A DNA stretch of 64,000 nt from CADEER01 sp965216585 (GCA_965216585.1 CBDCGC010000002.1:310001-374000); one strand, 5' to 3'. Positions 8,444 to 18,048 are shown, counted from the stretch's first letter. Numbers and translations are program-made. The notes: a model not told the origin generated them from the sequence alone.

Positions 8444-9604
8444 GTGGCGCACTGTCCGCATGCGCCGAACTGTGTCGGCTGCTCGTTGTACGGCCTGCCC
8501 TATGGCGAGCAGCTCGGTCGCAAGCGCAAGCGGGTCGAGCAGGCCCTTGCCCAACAGGCGCCGTCGCTCGGCGTCCGCGTCGCCAAGCCGGTCGGTTCGC
8601 CGCGACTCTTCGGCTATCGCAACCAGGTCAAGTTGGTAGCCCGCCGGTCGCGCCGCGGTCTGCTGCTCGGTGTCTACAAGCCGGGCACGCATCAGGTGGT
8701 CGACGTCTCGCGCTGTCCGGTGCACGACGCTCTGGTTGCTCGCGCACTGGAGGTCGTGGAGCGGGCGATCGAGCGCGAAGAGGTTCCGATCTACGACGAG
8801 CGCAACCGCAGTGGCTGGCTGCGCTACGTCGTCGTCCGCTCGTCGTGGTACCGGCGCACGGCGCAGGTCGTAGCGGTCGTGCGCGATCGTGCGTGGCGCG
8901 GCGAACGCCGTTTCGTCGAGCGCCTGCGCAAGGCGCGCGGTGTCGGCAGCGTCGTTCTCAACGTCAACGACACCGCGGGCAACACGATCCTCAGTGAGGA
9001 CTACGTCGCCTGCACGCGCTATGACGCGCTGATCGAGCGCGTCGGCACCCTGCGTTTGAAGTTTCGCCCGGCGTCCTTCGTGCAGGGCAACCTCGGCGCA
9101 GCACGCCGGGCCTACGCCCTGGTGGCGGAGCTCGCCAATCTGGCGCCGGGCGAGGTCGCCGTCGACCTCTACTGCGGGGTCGGCGCCGTTGCGCTGTTGC
9201 TGGCCTGCAGCGGTGCCGACGTCTACGGCATCGAAGCGTCGCGGCCGGCGGTGCGTGACGCCTCGGAGAATCTCAAAGTGAACGGTATCCACAATGCCCG
9301 TTTCATCGCCGGCGCTGCCGGTCCGACGTTGGCAAAGCTGAGCAAGGATCTGCCGCGAGTCGACGTCGTCACCCTCAACCCGCCGCGCAAGGGAGCGCCG
9401 GCGGACGTCCTCGCGGCGATCGACGGCACCGGTGCGTCGCGTGTCGTCTACATGTCCTGCAACCCGGATACGCTGGCGCGCGACATGGCGGAGCTGGCGC
9501 GATACGGCTATCGTTGCGACGAGGTGACGCCGTTCGACTTCCTACCGCAGACCGAACACGTAGAGTGCGTCGCCCTGCTCACGCGCGAGAAGGAGAATGC
9601 ATGA
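8444..9604 (+). CDS. RlmD/RumA-type RNA (uracil-5-)-methyltransferase
   Basis: SAM-dependent enzyme that makes 5-methyluridine in rRNA (or tRNA). Longer reading through the upstream repeat is possible, but the GTG at 8444 is chosen: it has a strong AAGGAGG site 8 bases upstream (8429-8435) and the protein then begins exactly at the family's iron-sulfur motif. With this start the protein has 386 residues. Cys4, Cys10, Cys13 and Cys91 form the 4Fe-4S set. FVQGN is at 212-216, the SAM motif DLYCGVGA at 241-248, NPPRKG at 312-317, and the nucleophile is Cys339 in YMSCNPDTLARD. No N-terminal TRAM domain is present. The stop overlaps the next start by ATGA. Confidence 0.9.
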   Translation: MAHCPHAPNCVGCSLYGLPYGEQLGRKRKRVEQALAQQAPSLGVRVAKPVGSPRLFGYRNQVKLVARRSRRGLLLGVYKPGTHQVVDVSRCPVHDALVARALEVVERAIEREEVPIYDERNRSGWLRYVVVRSSWYRRTAQVVAVVRDRAWRGERRFVERLRKARGVGSVVLNVNDTAGNTILSEDYVACTRYDALIERVGTLRLKFRPASFVQGNLGAARRAYALVAELANLAPGEVAVDLYCGVGAVALLLACSGADVYGIEASRPAVRDASENLKVNGIHNARFIAGAAGPTLAKLSKDLPRVDVVTLNPPRKGAPADVLAAIDGTGASRVVYMSCNPDTLARDMAELARYGYRCDEVTPFDFLPQTEHVECVALLTREKENA

Positions 9605-10299
9605 TTGGTCGTGTCCTCGATATAGGCTCTTCGCTGGCGGCGACGGTCGGGCGGGCCGGTGCGGGCCTGCAGGTCGGCGTGCTTGGCGAACGACCCGAGA
9701 AGAGGCTGATGCTGTACGAGTTCGAAGGCTGCCCCTACTGTCGCAAGGTACGCGAAGCCCTGTCGGTACTCGATCTCGAGGCGGAAATCTTTCCCTGTCC
9801 GCGGCGCGGGCCGCGTTACCGGCCGGCCGTGATCGAGCGCGGCGGGCGGGCGATGTTTCCCTACCTGGTCGACGAAAACGAAGGCGTCGAGATGTACGAG
9901 TCGGACGACATCGTGCGCCATCTCTTCGATCGCTACGGCGACGGCAGTATTCCGGTCACGCTGGCGCTCGGTCCGCTGACGGATTTCTCATCGATGCTGT
10001 CGAGCGCCGTGCGACCCGGCTTTGGCTCGATCTACCGCCGTGCCAAACAGCCTGTGAAGATGCTCGAGCTCTATTCCTTCGAAGCGTCGCCGTTCTGCCG
10101 GATCGTGCGCGAACGACTGTCGGCTCTCGAGCTGCCGTACCTGCTGTACAACGTCGCCAAGAACAGCCCCAGTCGAGAAGCGTTCGTCGCCCGATCGGGA
10201 AAGATGCAGGTGCCGTATCTGATCGATCCCAACACCGGCGCCGAGATGTTCGAATCGGCCGACATCGCCCAATACCTGGAGGACGAGTACGCGCTTTGA
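9601..10299 (+). CDS. tandem GST N-terminal (thioredoxin-fold) protein
   Basis: A 232-residue protein made of two consecutive GST-N/glutaredoxin-like domains and no GST C-terminal helical domain. The first (about 35-120) has the redox motif FEGCPYCRKVRE; the second (about 155-232) has the related SFEASPFCRIVRE. Each has the expected cis-proline strand (MFPYLVDEN, MQVPYLIDPN) and the ESDDI/ESADI glutathione-site ending. Proteins of this double arrangement occur in plants, cyanobacteria and some proteobacteria. The start overlaps the methyltransferase stop by 4 bases, so the two are co-translated. Probable thiol-disulfide or glutathione-dependent role; substrate unknown. Confidence 0.85.
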   Translation: MIGRVLDIGSSLAATVGRAGAGLQVGVLGERPEKRLMLYEFEGCPYCRKVREALSVLDLEAEIFPCPRRGPRYRPAVIERGGRAMFPYLVDENEGVEMYESDDIVRHLFDRYGDGSIPVTLALGPLTDFSSMLSSAVRPGFGSIYRRAKQPVKMLELYSFEASPFCRIVRERLSALELPYLLYNVAKNSPSREAFVARSGKMQVPYLIDPNTGAEMFESADIAQYLEDEYAL

Positions 10300-10350
10300 C
10301 CTCGGCGATCTCGCCCCCCGGCGGCCGCGCCCGGCGTAGCTCCGCTCCTC

Positions 10351-10734
10351 CTATGGATAGATGCTGGAGAACGGGCGCGTGCAGTAGTCTTCTTGGAAGG
10401 CGTCGGTGAGAGAGTCGACCCAACCGCTGGTAGTGCCGCTGGGGTTGGCCGGCGTCGCCAGTAGGCCGGCCGGGGCGAGGGCGATGCCGGCGGCCAGCAT
10501 TTTGACGCCGTGGCCGATGCGACAGGCGTGGTTCACCGGATCGCCGCCGGTCAGTGGGCTGACCAGCGCCGCCGGCGGCGAAGTCAACGTGAAGAGGGCG
10601 CCGACGAGGAGGGTTCCCGGACCGCGCTCGGCCAGTTTGGCCAAGGTCGATTCGCTGGCACCGGCAACAGTCGCGGCGCAGAGGGCGAGGCCGACCATCG
10701 AACGCCTCGACCACCTGGCGCCGCGCCGGGTCAT
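10351..10734 (-). CDS. small secreted or membrane protein of unknown function
   Basis: A 127-residue protein that I do not recognise. It has an N-terminal basic stretch and hydrophobic segment (SMVGLALCAATVAGA), two further hydrophobic segments (about 41-60 and 78-95) and two cysteines. Its ATG overlaps the stop of the aldo/keto reductase by 4 bases (ATGA at 10731-10734). This coupling is the best evidence that it is a real gene, probably serving the exported reductase, for example as a membrane partner. Confidence 0.55.
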   Translation of the reverse strand: MTRRGARWSRRSMVGLALCAATVAGASESTLAKLAERGPGTLLVGALFTLTSPPAALVSPLTGGDPVNHACRIGHGVKMLAAGIALAPAGLLATPANPSGTTSGWVDSLTDAFQEDYCTRPFSSIYP

Positions 10735-11984
10735 GCCAGGGTGAGCTCGCGGTGCGCCGCGACCAGCCGGTTGCGGATGGGCAGGCCGTGCGGGCAGGAC
10801 GCTTCGCAGGGTGCCGAGCAAGCGAGACATTGCGCCGCATTGTGAGTCGCCGCGAGACGCGCGTAGTCGGTGATGGCGATCTTTTCCTGGCCGTAGGTGC
10901 GGGCGTACATCTGGTAGCGCAAGACGTCGTCGATCGGGACATCGGCCGGGCACGCGTCGAGGCAATCGCCGCAGCCGGGCCGGCAGTAGACGTCGCCGAT
11001 GAGCTCGTCGTAGCGCTCGAGCAGCGCGACGTCGTTGCCCGTCATCGCCTGACCGGATGCAAACAAGTACTCGTCGATCTGATCGAAGCGGCTCATCGTG
11101 ACGACGAGACCGCTGACGTCGGAATTGGACAGAACCCATTTGAACGCTGCCTGGGGGAAGGATTCGCGCTCGCTCGGCGTGAAGTCGGCGAGCTGGGAGT
11201 GGTAGGCGCCCTTGAGCGTCTTCATGGCGACGACGGCGATACCGCGCTCTTTGGCGTCGGCGAAGATCCGGCGCAGCTTGGGCCAGTGGCTGAAGTTGTA
11301 GGCGACCATCACCATGTCGAAACGGCCGGAATCGACTGCTTTGCGCATGACCGTTTCGAGGTCCGGCGTGTGGCTGGAGACGCCGAGGTGGCGCACCTTG
11401 CCTGCCTCTTTGAGTCGATCGAAGGCCTCGTGCAGAGTCGGCGCCATCAGGCGGTCGATGGTGTTGACGGCGTGGATGAGTACGACGTCGAGATAGTCGG
11501 TATCGATCCGCCGCAGGCTGTCTTCGACCGAGCGGATGACTTCAGCGACGTGGGTGTCGCTGCTCAGGTGACCGTTGGGCGTGCACAGCTTGGAGGCGAC
11601 GTAGATCTCGTCGCGCTGCGTCGCCTTGATGCCGCGGCCGAGGGCGCGTTCGGACTCGGCGTGGGAGTAGTCGGGCGACGTGTCGAAGTAGTTGATGCCG
11701 CGGTCGAGAGCCCGCTCGACGACCTGGGGGTCGCTGAGGCCCGAGGTGCCGAAGGAGATGTCGGACATTGCGAAACCGGTCTTGCCGTAGGGCCGGTAGC
11801 TGCGCACCCGCGATTCGCTCCAGGCCGCCGGAGCGGGGCCGCTGTGCTCGGGTGTGCTCTTCAGTAAGTGGAGCTGCGTGCCGTACTTGCAGGCTGCCGC
11901 CGCTCCTGCCAAGCCAACGGCGGTACCGCCGCCGGCCAGCACGGCGCGGCGCGAAAGGGGGCGATTCTTCTTCGCTTCGCTCAT
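10731..11984 (-). CDS. Tat-exported aldo/keto reductase with C-terminal two-cluster ferredoxin domain
   Basis: A 417-residue protein. A Tat-like leader (SRRAVLAGG at 11-19, then an Ala/Gly-rich helix to about 31) suggests export of a folded, cofactor-loaded enzyme. The aldo/keto reductase barrel (about 60-330) has the tetrad Asp101, Tyr106, Lys132 and His171. The C-terminus binds two 4Fe-4S clusters through Cys334/338/341/345 and Cys386/389/393/397. Similar AKR-ferredoxin fusions are known and commonly annotated as oxidoreductases; the substrate is unknown. Export sits oddly with the NADPH use of soluble AKRs and suggests electron transfer through the clusters. The gene overlaps the small downstream gene. 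Confidence 0.87.
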   Translation of the reverse strand: MSEAKKNRPLSRRAVLAGGGTAVGLAGAAAACKYGTQLHLLKSTPEHSGPAPAAWSESRVRSYRPYGKTGFAMSDISFGTSGLSDPQVVERALDRGINYFDTSPDYSHAESERALGRGIKATQRDEIYVASKLCTPNGHLSSDTHVAEVIRSVEDSLRRIDTDYLDVVLIHAVNTIDRLMAPTLHEAFDRLKEAGKVRHLGVSSHTPDLETVMRKAVDSGRFDMVMVAYNFSHWPKLRRIFADAKERGIAVVAMKTLKGAYHSQLADFTPSERESFPQAAFKWVLSNSDVSGLVVTMSRFDQIDEYLFASGQAMTGNDVALLERYDELIGDVYCRPGCGDCLDACPADVPIDDVLRYQMYARTYGQEKIAITDYARLAATHNAAQCLACSAPCEASCPHGLPIRNRLVAAHRELTLA

Positions 11985-12095
11985 GCAGGCAGGATAGGCA
12001 CAGTGCCGCGGCTAGGACAATTCGCTGCGAGGTAGCGGCGCCGCCGGCGGGCGCGATTGCAGCTTTTGCCACGGCGGGCTACCTACGCTTGCGCG

Positions 12096-13811
12096 ATGCC
12101 GGACTTGCGTGCAGATCTGCAGCGGCTCGACGGCAAGCCCTATCCGGCGTACCGGGACTTGCGCCGGCGCCCTTACGAGGTGGGGGAGATTTCGCTTTGC
12201 CTCGAGCACGTGCAGGGAGATCCGTTCGCCAGCCCGAGCCGTTTGCGCATCGATGTCGCCGCTGATGTCGCCGCCTTGCCGAGCTTTGCGACCGCCCACC
12301 GCGACGCCAGGCGGGCGACGGCGGACTTCCTCCAGCGCGCCCTGCGCCGGGCCTTGCCGCCGTCGCGCGGCGGCGCCCGGGCCGACAGCGGCAAGAGTGG
12401 CAGGAGTGGCAAGAGTGGAATGATCGAAATTGCCGGTCTGGGGCAGGAGATTCTCGAGCGTACCGGCGTCGTCGTCGGCGAGGACGGCGCTCTGGTGATC
12501 CGGCCGAGTGTCGGTCTGCCCGCCGCCGGCCGGCGGATCCTCGGCGGCGCAGCGGCGGAGTTGCTCGCCGCGCAGGTGCCGGCCATCGTCCGCACTACGC
12601 TGGGCGAGGTTGGCGATGCGCGATTGGCGGCGCATGTCCGCGCCGTCGAGGACCAAGTGGCACTGCGCGACCAGCTCGAGGGCGCCGGCCTGGTCGCCTT
12701 CGTCGCCGACGGCAGCGTCTTGCCGCGCCGCTCCGGTGCCGACGATCGCCCGCTGGCCGGCGCGGTTCCTTTTGCCGCGCCGGCGTCGATGCGCATCGAG
12801 CTGGCGACACCGCACGCCGGTAGGGTCGGCGGTATGGCGGTGGCGAGCGGCGTCAGCCTGATCGTCGGCGGTGGCTACCACGGCAAGTCGACCTTGCTGC
12901 AGGCCTTGGCGCGCGGTGTCTACGACCACGTTCCGGGTGACGGCCGCGAGCGTTGCGTGACGCGCGACGGGGCGGTCTGTGCGCGCGCCGAAGACGGCCG
13001 CAGCGTCTGCGGTGTCGACCTGCGTCCTTTCATCGGCACCTTGCCGGGTGGTCGCTCGACGCGGTCCTTCGCGACACAGGACGCCTCGGGCAGCACCTCG
13101 CAGGCGGCGGCGATCGTCGAGGCGATCGAGGTTGGCGCTACCGCGCTGCTGATCGACGAAGACACGGCGGCGACCAACTTCATGATCCGCGACACCCGCA
13201 TGCGGGCCTTGATTGCCGCCGCGGCCGAACCGATCACGCTGTTTCTCGACCGGGTGCGCCAGTTGCACGACGAGCTCGGCGTATCGTCGGTCCTCGTCGT
13301 CGGTGGTGCCGGAGACTATCTCGACGTCGCCGACGCAGTGGTTCAAATGCACGACTACACGGCAGTCGACGTCAGCGAGGCGGCGCGCCGCGTCGCCGCC
13401 GAGCTGCCGCTCGGGGCGGCGGCGCCGCGCCGGCCGGACGAGTGGGTGGCATCGACTCCGCGCCGGCCGCTGGCCGAGTCCTTCGACGCGCGGCGCGGCC
13501 GTCGCCAGCGGGTGCGCGGTGTTCGCACGCGTTCGATCGAGCTCGGCGAGCAGGAGATCGATGTTTCACTGCTGCCGCAGCTCGTCGACCCCGCCCAATG
13601 CCGGATGATCGGTGACGTGCTGTTGCTGTGCGGTCGCGATCTCTGTGACGGCCGGCGCAGTGTTGCCGAGGTCGTCGCAGTCGTCGATCAGCGCATCGCG
13701 ACCGAAGGCCTGGCTGCGGTCGCCGCTGCGACCTTCGGCGATCGAGCCGCGGCCCGGCGCTTCGAGATCGCCGCCGCCATCAATCGCCTGCGCTCGCTGA
13801 GACTGGCTTGA
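12096..13811 (+). CDS. ABC-class P-loop ATPase (PF09818-type)
   Basis: A 571-residue predicted cytoplasmic ATPase of the ABC class without a membrane domain. The ATG at 12096 is preferred because the protein then begins with the family's usual N-terminus (LQRLDGKPYPAYRDLR); an earlier start at 12057 is possible. The Walker A motif is GGGYHGKSTLL, the Walker B-like motif LLIDEDTAATNF, with STRSFATQDASGSTSQAA, a signature-like segment, between them. Family members are widespread, bind nucleic acid in the one trypanosome case studied, and have no settled bacterial function. A 9-bp in-frame DNA repeat at 12390-12418 encodes a Gly/Ser/Lys linker near residue 100. Confidence 0.88.
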   Translation: MPDLRADLQRLDGKPYPAYRDLRRRPYEVGEISLCLEHVQGDPFASPSRLRIDVAADVAALPSFATAHRDARRATADFLQRALRRALPPSRGGARADSGKSGRSGKSGMIEIAGLGQEILERTGVVVGEDGALVIRPSVGLPAAGRRILGGAAAELLAAQVPAIVRTTLGEVGDARLAAHVRAVEDQVALRDQLEGAGLVAFVADGSVLPRRSGADDRPLAGAVPFAAPASMRIELATPHAGRVGGMAVASGVSLIVGGGYHGKSTLLQALARGVYDHVPGDGRERCVTRDGAVCARAEDGRSVCGVDLRPFIGTLPGGRSTRSFATQDASGSTSQAAAIVEAIEVGATALLIDEDTAATNFMIRDTRMRALIAAAAEPITLFLDRVRQLHDELGVSSVLVVGGAGDYLDVADAVVQMHDYTAVDVSEAARRVAAELPLGAAAPRRPDEWVASTPRRPLAESFDARRGRRQRVRGVRTRSIELGEQEIDVSLLPQLVDPAQCRMIGDVLLLCGRDLCDGRRSVAEVVAVVDQRIATEGLAAVAAATFGDRAAARRFEIAAAINRLRSLRLA

Positions 13812-13859
13812 ATTGCGGCCCTGCTTGACTGGAGCGGCGGCGAAGCGGAAGCTCGGTGC

Positions 13860-16800
13860 ATGCCGTGTCACGCGTGTGGCGCCGAGCTGATCGCCGGCAA
13901 AGACTTCTGTCACGCCTGCGGCGAGGCCGTACGCCGCCACTGTGCCGCGTGCGGCGCCCGCCTCGACGGCGACTTCCGCTTTTGCCCGGACTGCGGTGCG
14001 CCGGTGCAGGCAGCGCCGGCGCCGGCCAGCGACGCCGAGGCGGAGATCGGCCGCTTTGCCAAGGCGATGCCGGCCGGTATGGCCGAGAAGCTCTCGTCCA
14101 CGGCGTCGATTGCCGGCGAGCGCAAGATCGTCACCGTGCTGTTCTGCGATCTGGCCGGCTCGACTGCCGTTGCCTCGGACCTCGACCCTGAGGAATATCG
14201 GGAACTTCTCGATCAATACCTGGAAATCGCTTTTACGGAAATCTATCGCTTTGAGGGAATCGTCAATCAGCTCGCCGGCGATGGATTGATGGCCCTTTTT
14301 GGCGCGCCGATCACCCACGGCGACGATCCGCAACGGGCCGTCTGGGCGGGTCTGGCGATTCGCGATGCCATGGTCGGTTTCAATCAGCGCATCGAGAGCG
14401 AGCGTGGGTTCAGCTTGCCGGCGCGCATTGGTATCAACACCGGACCGGTCGTCGCCGGTGCCGTCGGCAACGATCTCAAAATGGATTACACGGCGATCGG
14501 CGACACGACCAATCTGGCATCTCGTTTGGAGTCGTTGGCCGAACCCGGAACGGTGCTGATCAGCGCTGAGACCGAACGCCTGACCCGCGGCTTTTTCAGA
14601 ACCCAAGCGGCGGGCCCGTTCGACGTCAAGGGCAAGGACGAGGCGATCGACGCCTTCGCCGTCGTCGAGGCGGTCGATGCGACGAGCTCGATGGCGGTCG
14701 CAGCCCGGCGCGGCCTGACCCACATGGTCGGCCGCGACGAGGAGTTGGCGCATTTGCGTTCCTGCTTCGCGCGGTTGGACGGCCGACTGCCACAGCTCGT
14801 CCATCTGGTCGGCGTCGCCGGCAGCGGCAAGTCACGCCTCATCTACGAGCTCAAGCGCGAGCTCTCCTCTGCCGGTGTGACGATCTTCGAGTCGCACTGC
14901 TCGGCCCTGCATCAGCTCGAGCCGTATTTTCCGTTTGTCCAAATGTTGCGTACCTACTTCGCCCACGATCCCAACGAGTCGCGCGCCGCCGCCGACCGGC
15001 GCATTGCCGAAAAGATCGGTGTCGATCTGGCGACCGTGGAGAAGGAGTTTCCCCACCTCTCTCGCCTGTTGTCCCGCACGATTGCCGATGCGACGGAGCT
15101 GCCGCGCGACGAGCTCCAGGAAGAGACGAACCGGGCCCTGAGCTCGTTGATCAGCGCCGAGTCGCAGCGGGCACCGGTGCTGGCGATCATCGAGGATGTG
15201 CAGTGGCTCGACGAACCGTCTCGCGAGTTGCTCGACATGGCTCTGGCAAAACTGGTGCGCGCACGCGTCATGCTCATCGTCAGCTCGCGTCCCGAACGCG
15301 AGATTCTCTGGCGCACGCAGGCGGCACTGACGCGGATCCCGCTGCGTCCGCTGATGCAAAAGGAGATGGTCGCCATCATGCGGGCGCTCGCCGGCAGCCC
15401 TTTGCCCGAGCAGGTGGAAGCGCGCATCGGCGAACGAGCCGAAGGCAGCCCCTTCTTCGTCGAGGAAATCACGCGCTCGTTGATCGAAGGGGGACGCCTG
15501 CGCTGCGATGCCGACGGTTGCGAGCTGGAAGGGTCGCTGGACGAGGTCGAGATTCCCGGTTCGGTGCGCGAAGTGCTGGCCGCTCGCCTCGACCGACTCG
15601 ATGCCAGCGCCAAGCGCGTCGCCCAACTGGCGGCCGTGCTCGGGCGCCAATTCGAACGCAGCGAAATCGACGAATTTCTCGGCAGCGAATCGGCCGCCGA
15701 CACGGGTGCCGCCATCGATCACCTGGTCGACCGCGGTGTCCTGCGCAGCGTCGAAGACGGTCGCGCCTTCCGATTCGGCGAGAGTCTGACGCAGGAAGTC
15801 GCCTATGAGAGCCTGTTGCTGCGCGAGCGCCGCCAGCTCCACGAGCAGGTGGCCGACCTGCTCGAGCGGCGCGGTGGTCGGGCAACGCTGATCGCGCATC
15901 ACTACGCGCGCAGTTCAAACCGTAACAAAGCGCTGGAGTCGCTGTTGGTGGCGGCGAAGGAGGCGGAGAATCTGCCCGCCTATCAGTCCGCCATCGATCT
16001 CTTCCGGCAGGCTTGGGAGATTGCAGAAACTCTCGTCCAATCGGGGGCCGAACGAACGCGCGAGCAGTTGCAGGGGCTGCTCGATGCGGCCTCCAGCTAT
16101 TGCCGCGTCGTCGTGCTCTACGGCTCGTCGGAAGATCCTCTGGCACGGCGCGCCGCCGAGGTCTCCCTCGACGTCGCGACCGAGCTCGGCGACCGCGATT
16201 CGATGGCGACGGCGAAGACCTTCCTCGGCATGACCCTGTCGGCGACGCCGGCCAGCTTCGATCGCGGCCTGGCCTTCGTCGAAGCCGGAGTCCGCGAGGC
16301 GAAAGCCCTCGGCAACGAGGCCTTGGCGCTGAGCACCTCGCGCGCGCTCGGCTGGAACTACCTTCTCGACGGCCGCTTCGAGCAGGGGATACAGACCTAC
16401 GATTGGGTGCTCGACCGCCTGCCCGCAGCCGGCGAGGAGGAACCAGTTTCGGACATGTACCTCTCAGCGCTTTCGATGCGCGAGCAGGTACGCTTCTTCT
16501 CCGGCGACGTCGAAGGGGCGTACCGCGGCAATCGCGAGCTCATGCGCCTCTGTGACGGTGCCGGCAATCGCACTCTCGGCAGCGGTGCGCGCGGCATGTT
16601 GGCCTATTGCGAGCTGCTGCGCGCCAACTACGAGAGGGCGATGGAGTGGGCGCAGGAGAGCTTTGCGATCTCCGAGGAAATCGGTGTGGTATGGGGGATG
16701 CGCCGCTCGGCGATCTTGATCGTCGCGGCGCAGGTCGAGATCAGCGATGCGCCGCCGAGTCGCCGCTTGCGCAGCCTGGCCGAAGAGGGAATGAACCCGG

Positions 16801-17237
16801 GCAGTAATATGGTGTTGTCGGCGATGCCGCTGATCGAAGGAATGGTGGCGCTGTTGAAGTTCAGCCAAGCCGAGCGGCTGGCGCGCATGGCGGTCGAAAT
16901 GTCCGCCGGTCGGCTGCGCGTGATGTACGCGCGCGCCGCGCTCGGGGATGCGACGCTGCGTCTCGGCGAACGAGTGTGGGCGGAGAGCGAGGAGTGTTTT
17001 CGCACGAGTCTGAAAATCGCCGAGGAGATCGAATGCTCGGTTGGTCAGGTGGTGTGCCTCAACGGATTGGGCAAGCTGGCACTGGTGCGCGGCGAACGGT
17101 CGCAGGCCGAGCGCTTTCTCGAGACCTCGATCGCCATCAGCCGGCCTGCCGGGATCGAGCGCTACGCACGCCGCGCCGAACGCCTGCTCGAAGAGGTGCG
17201 CGACGCGGGCGGTGAGGCGGCGTCGATCCCGGCCTGA
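13860..17237 (+). CDS. zinc-ribbon / class III cyclase / AAA ATPase / TPR signalling protein
   Basis: A 1125-residue multidomain regulator. A double zinc ribbon (Cys3/6/17/20 and Cys28/31/42/45) is followed by a class III adenylate/guanylate cyclase domain (about 88-260; VTVLFCDLAGSTA with a metal-binding Asp, NQLAGDGLMALFG, GINTGPVVAGAVG, TNLASRLE). An AAA_16/STAND ATPase follows (Walker A GVAGSGKS near 319-326, Walker B VLAIIEDVQWLDE near 440-452), then TPR-like helical repeats (about 690-1110). The cyclase keeps its main metal and purine-site regions, so cAMP production is plausible. The domain order is common in soil proteobacteria and actinobacteria; signals are unknown. The family call is secure and the biological role open. 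Confidence 0.92.
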   Translation: MPCHACGAELIAGKDFCHACGEAVRRHCAACGARLDGDFRFCPDCGAPVQAAPAPASDAEAEIGRFAKAMPAGMAEKLSSTASIAGERKIVTVLFCDLAGSTAVASDLDPEEYRELLDQYLEIAFTEIYRFEGIVNQLAGDGLMALFGAPITHGDDPQRAVWAGLAIRDAMVGFNQRIESERGFSLPARIGINTGPVVAGAVGNDLKMDYTAIGDTTNLASRLESLAEPGTVLISAETERLTRGFFRTQAAGPFDVKGKDEAIDAFAVVEAVDATSSMAVAARRGLTHMVGRDEELAHLRSCFARLDGRLPQLVHLVGVAGSGKSRLIYELKRELSSAGVTIFESHCSALHQLEPYFPFVQMLRTYFAHDPNESRAAADRRIAEKIGVDLATVEKEFPHLSRLLSRTIADATELPRDELQEETNRALSSLISAESQRAPVLAIIEDVQWLDEPSRELLDMALAKLVRARVMLIVSSRPEREILWRTQAALTRIPLRPLMQKEMVAIMRALAGSPLPEQVEARIGERAEGSPFFVEEITRSLIEGGRLRCDADGCELEGSLDEVEIPGSVREVLAARLDRLDASAKRVAQLAAVLGRQFERSEIDEFLGSESAADTGAAIDHLVDRGVLRSVEDGRAFRFGESLTQEVAYESLLLRERRQLHEQVADLLERRGGRATLIAHHYARSSNRNKALESLLVAAKEAENLPAYQSAIDLFRQAWEIAETLVQSGAERTREQLQGLLDAASSYCRVVVLYGSSEDPLARRAAEVSLDVATELGDRDSMATAKTFLGMTLSATPASFDRGLAFVEAGVREAKALGNEALALSTSRALGWNYLLDGRFEQGIQTYDWVLDRLPAAGEEEPVSDMYLSALSMREQVRFFSGDVEGAYRGNRELMRLCDGAGNRTLGSGARGMLAYCELLRANYERAMEWAQESFAISEEIGVVWGMRRSAILIVAAQVEISDAPPSRRLRSLAEEGMNPGSNMVLSAMPLIEGMVALLKFSQAERLARMAVEMSAGRLRVMYARAALGDATLRLGERVWAESEECFRTSLKIAEEIECSVGQVVCLNGLGKLALVRGERSQAERFLETSIAISRPAGIERYARRAERLLEEVRDAGGEAASIPA

Positions 17238-17295
17238 AGCGCCCGGGAGTGGTTGTGCTCGGCGGCACGGCTGAGGCGGGCGGTGGTCGCGGAAT

Positions 17296-18048
17296 ATGAG
17301 GGTGCGAGGGAAGATCGCGGTCGTCACTGGCGCAGCGCGTGGTATCGGTCGCGCTACGGCTTGTGCACTCGCCGCGGCTGGGGCGCGAGCCGTCGTGCTC
17401 GCCGACCTGCGTCGCGCCTTGGCGGAGGAGACCGGAGAGTTGGTGCGCCGCGCCGGCGCCGAGGCCTTGACCCGGCAGACCGACGTCGCCGATCCCGAGT
17501 CGCTGCGGGCGCTCTTCGAAGAGGTCGAGCGACGGTTTGGCGCTTTGCACATTCTCCACAACAACGCCGGTCTCGGTGAGGGGGATCGCGACTGGCCGGA
17601 TGTGTCGGTGGAGCGAGCCGCGAAAGTCGTCGATACCAATCTGCGCGGTGTCGTTGCCGGTACGCGACTGGTTCTGGCGCCGATGCGCCGAGCCGGTGGT
17701 GGCGTCGTCGTCAACACCTCTTCCGGCGCCGCCTTCGTCGCACTACCGCCGCAGGCAGTGTACGCGGCGACCAAGGCCGGTGTGGTGTCCTTCACCCGCT
17801 CCTGTGCACCGTTGGCCGAGAGTCACGGCGTCAGCGTCTGTTGTATCTGCCCGGGGCTGGTGGCGACACAGATGGTGGAGGAATCGGGGCGCGATGGTCC
17901 GGCCGCTTGGCTGCGCCAGGTGATCGATTCCGTCGAGGTGCTGACGCCCGAGCAGGTTGCCGCCGCCGTCGTCGATCTCATCGGTGCGCCGGACAACGCG
18001 GGCAAAGTCGTCCAACTCGAGAACCCGCCGCGGCGGCCCGATTCCTGA
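17296..18048 (+). CDS. SDR-family NAD(P)-dependent oxidoreductase
   Basis: A 250-residue classical short-chain dehydrogenase. It has the cofactor motif TGAARGIG (11-18), NNAG after the fourth strand, the catalytic Ser in NTSSGAAF and YAATK as the catalytic Tyr/Lys pair. The adenine-side pocket (VLADL) suggests NAD preference. The substrate cannot be told from sequence. It lies 58 bases after the cyclase gene and 158 bases before the HxsD-like gene; no link to either is evident. Confidence 0.88.
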   Translation: MRVRGKIAVVTGAARGIGRATACALAAAGARAVVLADLRRALAEETGELVRRAGAEALTRQTDVADPESLRALFEEVERRFGALHILHNNAGLGEGDRDWPDVSVERAAKVVDTNLRGVVAGTRLVLAPMRRAGGGVVVNTSSGAAFVALPPQAVYAATKAGVVSFTRSCAPLAESHGVSVCCICPGLVATQMVEESGRDGPAAWLRQVIDSVEVLTPEQVAAAVVDLIGAPDNAGKVVQLENPPRRPDS

